Assembly: GCA_024277025.1 (NCBI GenBank)
Contig: JAJRWA010000002.1
Coordinates: 1-39,779, forward strand
From: Candidatus Krumholzibacteriota bacterium
GTDB taxonomy: Bacteria; Krumholzibacteriota; Krumholzibacteriia; LZORAL124-64-63
Direction: 5' to 3'
DNA: 39,779 nt
The stretch's first letter is position 1, and each line of letters begins with the position of its first letter. The notes below the pieces were generated by a model. That model was not told the origin of the DNA. It worked only from the letters and a program-made list of their open reading frames with translations, and searched no databases. Positions 33,600-39,779 of this stretch are shown here, in pieces. The translations under genes and the position numbers were made by a program.

Positions 33600-33723
33600 C
33601 GATACCTTGGCACACCGGTTGTAAACGGAGATGGACACTGCCGACGAAGGTTGGCCACGGGATTATGCTATGCGGTCAGGCCGGAAGCAAGCAGGGAAAC
33701 CGTCAGGCCCATTGGCGAGACAA

Positions 33724-33750
33724 CGGCGGCCGTCCTGAGGACGGCCGCCG
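33724..33750 (-). terminator. Perfect 12-bp hairpin after the phosphoglycosyl transferase
   Basis: CGGCGGCCGTCC (33724-33735) and its exact complement (33739-33750) with a 3-nt loop lie 29 bp beyond the stop of the glycosyl transferase. On the - strand only TTGTCT follows, so the T-run is weak. It probably separates that gene from the regulator operon. Confidence 0.6.
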
Positions 33751-33778
33751 CCATTAAAAACCGGGCCCGGAGCGACTG

Positions 33779-34627
33779 TCAGCGCGACCCCTCGCCCTTC
33801 AGCACGACACTCACGGTATCGAGCAGAATCTTGCCGTCCTGCCGGAAACCCGCCCGTGAGATATACTGCCGGTCGAGCTCGACCTTGCGCCGCACCGACT
33901 CCAGATCCTCGTCGTAGCCATTGATCACCTGGGCCAGACCCGTGATGCCCGGCAGCACCATCAACCGTTGATGATAATTGGGGATTTCTTTCTCAAGTTG
34001 ACGGACAAAGACCAGGCGCTCGGGGCGCGGACCGATGAGGCTCATCTCACCCTTGAGCACGTTGACGAACTGGGGCACCTCATCCAGACGCGTCTTGCGC
34101 AGGAAACGCCCCACTCGCGTGACCCGGATATCGTTCTTGGCCGCCCACTGCGGGCCATTGGCCTCGGCGTTGACGCCCATCGTACGCAGTTTCAGGACCC
34201 GGAACGGACGTCCAGGCTGCAGCACCTTGCGCCGCTCGCTGCCATCGAATCCGGCCCGCGAGCGCCGCCGGTTCAGCCCCACCCGTTCCTGGCTGAAGAA
34301 CACAGACCCCGGAGAGTCCAGTTTGATAATCAGGGCGAGCAACGGCAGGATAAGCCCAAAGACACTGAGGGCCACAAGCGAAACAGCAACATCAAAACCA
34401 CGTTTGAGGGCAAGATACCAGTTTGCCGGCAATGAAAAATGTTGATCCGTCCTGGCCGCACCAACCGTACTGCCGACGGCCTGGCCTGGGGCAAAGGAGT
34501 TCAGCCCGCTCAACGGCGCCGTTGCGGCACCCGTCCCACCTAACGACACGATCGGCCCGGATCCGGCTGCCATGCCCGGTGCCTTCGCGCGTTCACGGCG
34601 ATTCTTGGCAATGGGTTTTCTATTCAT
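33779..34627 (-). CDS. Bacterial sugar transferase (monotopic phosphoglycosyl transferase)
   Basis: It transfers a sugar phosphate to undecaprenyl phosphate to start a polysaccharide repeat unit. Residues 1-70 are a hydrophilic, Gly/Ala-rich extension not typical of the family. Residues 78-101 are the re-entrant membrane helix, after which the catalytic domain shows SPGSVFFSQERVG, FRVLKLRTM and the Asp182-Glu183 dyad in RLDEVPQF, then SLIGPRPER and LPGITGLAQV. The sugar is unknown. The ATG has GGTGG about six bases upstream. A long 5' leader with two hairpins lies before it. Confidence 0.93.
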   Translation of the reverse strand: MNRKPIAKNRRERAKAPGMAAGSGPIVSLGGTGAATAPLSGLNSFAPGQAVGSTVGAARTDQHFSLPANWYLALKRGFDVAVSLVALSVFGLILPLLALIIKLDSPGSVFFSQERVGLNRRRSRAGFDGSERRKVLQPGRPFRVLKLRTMGVNAEANGPQWAAKNDIRVTRVGRFLRKTRLDEVPQFVNVLKGEMSLIGPRPERLVFVRQLEKEIPNYHQRLMVLPGITGLAQVINGYDEDLESVRRKVELDRQYISRAGFRQDGKILLDTVSVVLKGEGSR

Positions 34628-34643
34628 TTCGCCACCATTAAAA

Positions 34644-34793
34644 GACTTCGAAAGAAGTCAGTCCCTCTACCCCGACGGGCACCCGTGCAATCCCCGCAAT
34701 CGTGTTAAAAGATTTTACACGCCGGCCTCCCCCGAGAACTGACGCGACTCTTAACTGAAACTGAATTGTACCTGATTTTTGGGTTTAATGCAA
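34644..34793 (-). promoter_or_regulatory. Promoter and structured leader of the sugar transferase gene
   Basis: On the - strand TTGCAT (34788-34793) and TACAAT (34765-34770) with a 17-bp spacer make a plausible promoter. The leader, about 130 nt, holds two hairpins: arms at 34701-34710 and 34713-34721 (with one bulge), and GACTTC (34644-34649) with GAAGTC (34654-34659), which ends 16 bp before the ATG. The second could affect translation initiation. No known riboswitch class was recognised. Confidence 0.5.
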
Positions 34794-34960
34794 CTCTGTT
34801 TTTTAATTTTGGAAAGATTTGTGCGCCTATTTACCAAGCCCGAGCACTCGCTTCCACAAAATCACGGTTGCTAATCGCTTGAAAAAGAGGCATCCTACCA
34901 ATCGCGCCGGTCATTCCGGCTAAGAAGCATTTTTGATCTTTCAACTTCAAGAGTATGTCC
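34794..34960. other. AT-rich divergent intergenic region
   Basis: This is the rest of the 333-bp gap between the divergent sugar transferase and flippase-like genes. It is clearly AT-richer than its surroundings, as expected of a promoter zone. I see no strong promoter for the + strand gene. A 63-codon frame on the - strand (34831-35022) overlaps the flippase start and is not supported. Confidence 0.5.
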
Positions 34961-35953
34961 ATGCAGTTGCCGAAGTCACTAACAACCCGAACATTTGCCG
35001 TGATCGGATTTTCCGTTTTCATCTACGCGGCGGTCGCGTTTTTTGCAGGATGGGGTGAACTTTGGGCTGAGTTGAAGGGTTTCCCAACTTCGTTGATGGC
35101 CCCGGTTGCCCTGTTGTCCCTACTCAACTATGGCCTGAGATTTTGGCGCTGGGAAGTTTTCCTGCGGGCGCTCGGGGTCCGTCTGCCCTGCCGCGAGAGC
35201 CTCGGGCTCTACTTCGCCACCTACCTGATGGTGATCACGCCCGGCAAGGTCGGTGAAGTCTTCAAGGCAGGTATTCTCCGCGAGAGGTACGGTGTCAGCC
35301 TGGGCCTCGGCCTGCCCATCGTCCTGGCCGAACGGGTCTACGACTTTCTGGCCGTGTTGATTCTGGCGGTCGGCGGTGTCTTCTTCTGGCCCGGTTCCCT
35401 GACCGGGCTGACCACGGGGTTGCTGGCTGCGGCCTGCATCCAGCTTCTGCTGCTGCTCTTTCAGGCCAGACCAGTGCGGCGCCGTCTGGTGGGCAAGGTC
35501 GCCTCCTCTCCTCTGCTCAGCCGCTACCAGGTAGGCATCGACGAGTCCTCGGAAACACTGGCCCGCCTGATGGGACTGCGCCTCGGTGCGCCCGCGCTCC
35601 TGGTGACAGTCGTCGCCTGGCTGGGCGAAGGGATCGGGCTTTGGCTGATTTGCCGTGGCCTGAACTTCGACATACCCGCCGGCCAGGCCTTGTTCGTCTA
35701 CGCCGCCGGAACGATCATCGGGTCCCTGTCTTTCCTGCCCGGCGGCCTGGGTGGCACCGAAGCCACCATTATCTGGCTGTTGCAGTCCCTGGCCATGGCC
35801 CGTCCGCTGGCCGCGACCGCCGCTCTGCTGGTGAGACTGTTCACCTTGTGGCTGGCCGTTGTGGTCGGCTTGTTTTTCTTCCTGGCCAATCGGCACCTGT
35901 TCGCCAACACCGCTGACGAGTCCCCGCCAGGTCTGCAGCCCAAATCCGACTGA
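34961..35953 (+). CDS. LPG_synthase_TM / UPF0104-type membrane protein, flippase-like
   Basis: An integral membrane protein of 330 residues. It has about eight helices, the conserved ITPGKVGEVFKAGILRERYG segment, and LSFLPGGLGGTEATIIWLLQS near the end, both hallmarks of the AglD/LPG_synthase_TM family (PF03706-like). Members are linked to lipid-linked sugar or phospholipid translocation. Its place among polysaccharide genes fits a role in moving lipid-linked sugars, but this is inferred. ATG 34961 is chosen because AAGAG lies seven bases upstream; ATG 34955 has it at only one base. Confidence 0.85.
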   Translation: MQLPKSLTTRTFAVIGFSVFIYAAVAFFAGWGELWAELKGFPTSLMAPVALLSLLNYGLRFWRWEVFLRALGVRLPCRESLGLYFATYLMVITPGKVGEVFKAGILRERYGVSLGLGLPIVLAERVYDFLAVLILAVGGVFFWPGSLTGLTTGLLAAACIQLLLLLFQARPVRRRLVGKVASSPLLSRYQVGIDESSETLARLMGLRLGAPALLVTVVAWLGEGIGLWLICRGLNFDIPAGQALFVYAAGTIIGSLSFLPGGLGGTEATIIWLLQSLAMARPLAATAALLVRLFTLWLAVVVGLFFFLANRHLFANTADESPPGLQPKSD

Positions 35954-35954
35954 A

Positions 35955-36959
35955 TCAGGGATTTACGATCCGATCGTAGGCCAACCAGATCGTCGCCAGC
36001 GCCGCCAGGGAACCCAGGATGAACGGGACATTGGCGCGGACCCAACTCGGCCGAGTGTACTCGACGCTGATCGTATCGCCAGGGTAGACCAGCGGATTAC
36101 CTTCCTCATCGCCGTACATCAGGTAGGCCGACAAGTCCACGACCTTCGCCTGGTTGCGGATGCCGTCGTTGTGGACCCAGTAGATCCGCTCCTTGTTGGC
36201 GGTCTGGGTGGGAGCGCCGGCCAGCATCAGCACATCCATCAGCGGCGTGCCGGTCTTTATCGGCACCACCGTTGGCACGCCCACGCTGCCGAATATCTTC
36301 ACCCCGTCGGCGGCGTTCACCCCGGGAATTCCCTCCTGCAGGCTCGGAATGATCAGGGTGTCACCATCCTTCATGGCAAACTCCCCCACGTCCTCACCGA
36401 TCATCAGACCGGACAGATTGACCGGGTGGACTTCGGGCACGCCGTCCGTCTCGCGAATGACCCTCGCCTCGCTCAGGTTCGCCGAGTCCAGGGGCCCGCC
36501 GATCGAGCGCAACACATCCCACAGGCTGGGCTCCGCGTCAAAATTCAGCATACCTGTCTGCGCCACGGCGCCCAGGACATAGATCCGCACCGTGCCACTG
36601 CGACCGGCTTCGAGATACACCGTGTCCAGGGTCGGGTAGAACAGGCGCAACTTCTGTTTGAGCAGCACGCCGGCCTCAGCCAGATTCAGGCCGCCCAGAT
36701 GCACGCTGCCCACGGGTTCGATCGTGACGGCCCCGGTGGCGTCCACCACGATCTGCTGATCCAACTCCGGCCGGCCCGGCACCGTCACCTGAATCCGGTC
36801 CCCCGGCTTGAGCGGACCGGAGACGTCGATCGTCGTTTGTGCCACAGCCAGCAGGGGATTGAGCATGAAGCTCACCAGCGCCAGCCAGGCGACCGGTCGC
36901 CAACGCCGCTGAAGCTGCTCATTGCCGAGTGTCGTCCGCATGCTTGCCTCCATAATCAT
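35955..36959 (-). CDS. Polysaccharide export protein with SLBB domain (Wza-like)
   Basis: A 334-residue exported protein. The hydrophobic segment WLALVSFMLNPLLAVA is a signal peptide without a lipobox. The poly_export domain follows (GPLKPGDRIQVTVPGRPELDQQ), then two SLBB-type segments (RIYVLGAVAQTGM, VKIFGSVGVPTVVPI), and a C-terminal membrane helix (FILGSLAALATIWLAY) before a short tail. Such proteins form the outer-membrane or periplasmic channel for capsule or exopolysaccharide. ATG 36959 has GGAG five bases upstream and overlaps the epimerase stop (ATGA); ATG 36941, with GGAGG five bases upstream, is an equally good alternative. Confidence 0.9.
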   Translation of the reverse strand: MIMEASMRTTLGNEQLQRRWRPVAWLALVSFMLNPLLAVAQTTIDVSGPLKPGDRIQVTVPGRPELDQQIVVDATGAVTIEPVGSVHLGGLNLAEAGVLLKQKLRLFYPTLDTVYLEAGRSGTVRIYVLGAVAQTGMLNFDAEPSLWDVLRSIGGPLDSANLSEARVIRETDGVPEVHPVNLSGLMIGEDVGEFAMKDGDTLIIPSLQEGIPGVNAADGVKIFGSVGVPTVVPIKTGTPLMDVLMLAGAPTQTANKERIYWVHNDGIRNQAKVVDLSAYLMYGDEEGNPLVYPGDTISVEYTRPSWVRANVPFILGSLAALATIWLAYDRIVNP

Positions 36960-37894
36960 GCATTCTCCTGATACCAGGCGACGGTCCGGCGCAGGCCCTC
37001 ATCCAGGCTGACCGAAGCCTCATACCCCAGGTACTCCCGGGCCAGGTCGACCGACGCCTGCGAGTGCCGCACATCCCCGGCGCGGGCCTTGTCATACTCG
37101 GGGTCGATATCCACACCGAGCAGCCCCCGGATCCGCAGGCACAAATCCTCAACGGTAATTCGGCCCCCGAGGGCCACGTTGTAGGACCGGCCCCCGGCAT
37201 TCGGCGCCGCGTTGCAGGCAGCCACGTTGGCTTCGACCACGTTCTGGATGTACGTGAAGTCCCGCGACTGCCCGCCATCCCCATGAATCGTCGGCGCAAC
37301 ACCCTGCAGGAAAGCCGTGATGAACTTGGGCACCACCGCCGCGTACTGGCTGTTCGGGTCCTGCCGAGGCCCAAACACATTGAAGTAGCGCAGTCCGACC
37401 GTGCTGAGACCATAGAGCTTGTTGAAGACCGCGCCGTATAGTTCGCTGACCCTCTTGTTCACCGCGTAAGGCGACATGGGGCGGGGCTGCATGCCTTCGT
37501 GCTTGGGCAGTTCTTCGGTGTCCCCGTAGATCGAACTGCTCGCGGCGTAAACGACGCGGCGCACACCCTCCTGGTGCGCTCCCCAGAAGACGCGCAACGT
37601 GCCGCCGATGTTGTGCTCATCGCTGGTCAGCGGATCCGCCACGCTGCGCGGCACACTCGGCAGGGCCGCCTGGTGAAAGACGCAGTCCACGCCCTGGCAG
37701 CACTCCCGCACCGTGTCGATATCGGTGATCGAGCCCTCGACGAACCGCAACTCGCCCAGCAGGTCGGCAATGTTCTCGCGGCGTCCGGTCGATAGATTGT
37801 CCAGAACCACGACCTCGTGGCCCTCGCTCACCAGGTGTCGTGACAGGTGGGATCCGATAAAGCCGGCTCCGCCCGTCACCAGATACTTGCTCAT
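36956..37894 (-). CDS. UDP-N-acetylglucosamine 4-epimerase-like extended SDR
   Basis: A 312-residue NAD-dependent epimerase. The Rossmann motif is TGGAGFIG (7-14). The active-site residues are Tyr143 and Lys147 (SPYAVNK), with Ser in AASSSIYG, and RDFTYIQNVVEAN is typical of WbpP/TviC-like epimerases. It most likely interconverts UDP-GlcNAc or its uronic acid with the galacto form. ATG 37894 has AAAGGA ten bases upstream. The neighbouring 6-dehydrogenase would supply the uronic acid. The stop overlaps the next gene. Confidence 0.9.
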   Translation of the reverse strand: MSKYLVTGGAGFIGSHLSRHLVSEGHEVVVLDNLSTGRRENIADLLGELRFVEGSITDIDTVRECCQGVDCVFHQAALPSVPRSVADPLTSDEHNIGGTLRVFWGAHQEGVRRVVYAASSSIYGDTEELPKHEGMQPRPMSPYAVNKRVSELYGAVFNKLYGLSTVGLRYFNVFGPRQDPNSQYAAVVPKFITAFLQGVAPTIHGDGGQSRDFTYIQNVVEANVAACNAAPNAGGRSYNVALGGRITVEDLCLRIRGLLGVDIDPEYDKARAGDVRHSQASVDLAREYLGYEASVSLDEGLRRTVAWYQENA

Positions 37895-37947
37895 GGGCAA
37901 CTGGTCCTTTGCTTGGCGCCCGCGTTCCCCCACCCGGCGCGCCGCCA

Positions 37948-39246
37948 CTACAGCTTGATAAGATTATCCGACTTGTGCCCCTTCAGGGCGTTGCGCGTGT
38001 CGATCACCACCGGTCCGGCCTCCAGCAGGATCGTGTGATCCACCTCGGCATGCGGCGTGACAATAACCACGGCATCGAAACCGCCAACCGCCGCGGCCGC
38101 CAACTCGACCAGTTTCTCGCCCCGGATCATCGGCGGCGTGCCAACAACGTGGGGATCATGCCACGCTGTCTCGGCGCCGAGTTCGGCCAGCAGTTCGAGA
38201 ATATCCAGCGCCGGCGACTCGCGCATGTCATCGATCCCCGGCTTGTAGGCCACGCCCACGACCAGGATCCGGCTGCCGTTGACTGCCTTGCGGCGCTGGT
38301 TCAAACCACTGGTCACCAGTTTGACCACATGTTTGGGCATGAAACCGTTGACCTGACCGGCCAGTTCGATGAAACGCGCCTCGCTGCCGGCCTGCTTGGC
38401 CTTCCAGCTCAGGTAGAACGGATCGATCGGGATGCAATGCCCACCGAGACCGGGCCCGGGATAGAACGGCATGAAGCCGAAGGGCTTGGTCGCGGCGCCG
38501 TCAATGACCTCCCAGACATCGATGTCCATGGCGTCGCACATCAGGGCAATCTCGTTGACCAGCCCGATGTTCACGCTGCGGAAAGTGTTCTCCAGCAGTT
38601 TCACAGTTTCGGCGACACGCACCGAGGACACCGGCACGACTGTTTCCATGACCTGGCCATAGAGGTTGCGCGCCACTTCAGTGCACTGCGGTGTCACGCC
38701 GCCAACGACCTTGGGAATATTGATGGTGTTGAAAGTCGGATTGCCCGGATCCACCCGCTCGGGCGAGAAGGCCAGGAAGAAATCCTCGCCCACGGTGAAG
38801 CCCTTCTCCTGCAACAGCGGCAGGATCACTTCCTCGGTCGTGCCCGGGTAGGTCGTACTTTCCAGCACAATCAGCATGCCGGCATGCATGCATTCGGCGA
38901 TCGAGCCCACGGCAGCCTGGATGTAACTGATGTCCGGATCGCGGGTCTTGCCCAGCGGCGTTGGTACGCAGATATTGACGCTGTCGACCTCGGCCAGCAG
39001 GCTGAAATCCGTCGTGGCCTTGAGGTGGCCTGATTCCACCACAGCGCGCAGTTCGTCCGCCTCCGTATCGATGATGTAGCTCTCGCCGGCGTTGATCTGG
39101 TTCACTTTGTCCTCGGCCAGATCAAAGCCCACCACATGGAATCCGGCCCGGGCGAAGCCCACGGCCAGCGGCAGGCCCACATAGCCCAGGCCCAGAACGC
39201 CCAGGGTGGCTTCCTTCTTCTGCAACTTGCTGATCAGGTTCTGCAT
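37948..39246 (-). CDS. UDP-N-acetyl-D-glucosamine (or mannosamine) 6-dehydrogenase
   Basis: A 432-residue UDP-sugar dehydrogenase making a uronic acid from the 6-hydroxymethyl sugar. It has GLGYVGLP (19-26) for NAD, the stretch ETVKLLENTFRSVNIGLVNE with Lys216 and Asn220, the catalytic Cys271 in GGHCIPIDP, and the C-terminal domain VGVAYKPGIDDMRESPA. The AATKPFGFMPFYPGPG segment is characteristic of WbpA/TviB/WecC enzymes using N-acetylated sugars. ATG 39246 follows GAGGG; the longer frame to 39336 is unlikely. Its pairing with the epimerase suggests UDP-GlcNAcA or UDP-GalNAcA synthesis. Confidence 0.92.
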   Translation of the reverse strand: MQNLISKLQKKEATLGVLGLGYVGLPLAVGFARAGFHVVGFDLAEDKVNQINAGESYIIDTEADELRAVVESGHLKATTDFSLLAEVDSVNICVPTPLGKTRDPDISYIQAAVGSIAECMHAGMLIVLESTTYPGTTEEVILPLLQEKGFTVGEDFFLAFSPERVDPGNPTFNTINIPKVVGGVTPQCTEVARNLYGQVMETVVPVSSVRVAETVKLLENTFRSVNIGLVNEIALMCDAMDIDVWEVIDGAATKPFGFMPFYPGPGLGGHCIPIDPFYLSWKAKQAGSEARFIELAGQVNGFMPKHVVKLVTSGLNQRRKAVNGSRILVVGVAYKPGIDDMRESPALDILELLAELGAETAWHDPHVVGTPPMIRGEKLVELAAAAVGGFDAVVIVTPHAEVDHTILLEAGPVVIDTRNALKGHKSDNLIKL

Positions 39247-39367
39247 GGTATCCCTCGTCGCTGGTGGAATCCGTGGCCTGCCGCAACAGACCGTGTCGGG
39301 CAAGCCTTTGCCGGGCCGCCTGACTGCTTCGCACATCTCTTCGGCAAGTTAGTCGGTCGGGTTGATC

Positions 39368-39751
39368 TCAATCTGCTTCGTCAGCCCGATCCCGGTCCCG
39401 GAAGACCGTGCGCAGCGCGCCCATCTCCCGCCGTAGCTCTCGCAATTCCATCACTTTGTAATACAGGCGGCGCAAAACCGAAAGCACAAAAAGACCCATC
39501 AGGCCCAAAACCAACCGGCGATACCAGGGATTCAAGGAGGCGCCATGACTGTCAAAGACATGTCCCAGCGTCCGGGCAAAGGCGACAAGGATGAAAATGA
39601 AGGCCACGGTGAGGGCCGCATGGACCAGGCCGCTTGAAAAATCCTCGCGGCAGCGCAGATACTGGCGTACGGGGAAATCGACACCCTGTCCTTCGCGGAA
39701 CCTTGAGCCGAATACCTCGGACTTCCTACGGGATCTCTTCGAAATCAGCAT
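39368..39751 (-). CDS. Unknown small membrane protein with C-terminal coiled coil
   Basis: A 127-residue protein. A basic N-terminus (MLISKRSRRKSEVFGSRFRE) precedes two membrane helices (VHAALTVAFIFILVAFA and LVLGLMGLFVLSVL) and a charged coiled-coil-like tail (VMELRELRREMGALRTVFRDR). An in-frame stop upstream of ATG 39751 fixes the start. It lies 121 bp before the 6-dehydrogenase on the same strand. I do not recognise the family; the tail could bind a cytosolic partner. Confidence 0.65.
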   Translation of the reverse strand: MLISKRSRRKSEVFGSRFREGQGVDFPVRQYLRCREDFSSGLVHAALTVAFIFILVAFARTLGHVFDSHGASLNPWYRRLVLGLMGLFVLSVLRRLYYKVMELRELRREMGALRTVFRDRDRADEAD

Positions 39752-39779
39752 CGTCGATCCCCTGTTCAGTCAAGTCGGA

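Noticed and set aside
32436..33917. 493-codon + strand frame over the sigma-54 regulator
   Set aside because: Shadow frame; the - strand regulator has all family motifs.
34831..35022. Small - strand gene in the divergent gap
   Set aside because: It overlaps the start of the flippase-like gene and has no recognisable domain or ribosome binding site.
37909..39033. 374-codon + strand frame over the 6-dehydrogenase
   Set aside because: Shadow frame with His/Gln/Arg-rich composition.

Overview
The window looks like the chromosome of a GC-rich, diderm (Gram-negative-type), uncultured bacterium. An LptE-like lipoprotein, a Wza-type export protein and a LytM factor imply an outer membrane. The gene content and the order DUF512 radical SAM - der - plsY - gpsA - merR would fit a deep-branching FCB-type or Krumholzibacteria/Eisenbacteria-like lineage, but that placement is a low-confidence inference from gene order alone.

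Layout. (1) 1-8996, + strand: a 5'-truncated TPR/SPOR protein, mutS, a multi-GAF protein with a degenerate GGDEF domain, mutL and miaA, forming a mismatch repair/tRNA modification cluster. (2) 9018-17164: an 8.1 kb integrated element inserted in the tRNA-Gly(CCC) gene. It is bounded by a perfect 49-bp duplication of the tRNA 3' part. It carries a tyrosine integrase, an unknown co-translated gene, an AlpA/excisionase-like HTH protein, a phage replication-type winged-helix protein, a HK97 prohead protease-major capsid fusion, a Nu1-like small terminase, two very small proteins and a divergently placed membrane protein. No large terminase, portal, tail or lysis gene is seen. (3) 17116-26778: tRNA-Gly, DUF512 protein, der, plsY, gpsA, merR, tRNA-Pro(GGG), GT2 glycosyltransferase, surE, pcm, a small membrane protein, tRNA-Pro(CGG), a LysM/LytM protein, apt and tRNA-Arg(CCT). 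(4) 26785-30123: a response regulator broken by one in-frame stop behind a strong Fur-box match, a GT-C type membrane glycosyltransferase, a PqqD-like protein and a DUF4870-like membrane protein. (5) 30240-33599, - strand: an operon of a sigma-54 response regulator, lptE, holA and trxA. (6) 33779-39751: exopolysaccharide or O-antigen genes: phosphoglycosyl transferase, flippase-like membrane protein, Wza-like export protein, UDP-sugar epimerase, UDP-sugar 6-dehydrogenase and a small membrane protein.

The most interesting item is the element. Its order (int, AlpA-like regulator, rep-like gene, capsid, small terminase) resembles phage-inducible chromosomal islands, and the pairing of its own capsid/protease with a small terminase but no large terminase suggests a capsid-forming phage satellite that uses a helper's portal, motor and tail. 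A decayed prophage is the main alternative. An internal Shine-Dalgarno and ATG at the protease/capsid junction, paired GTAGCACCA repeats at both ends and GGGACA repeats over a promoter indicate organised regulation.

All calls come from reading the sequence. No database search was run.
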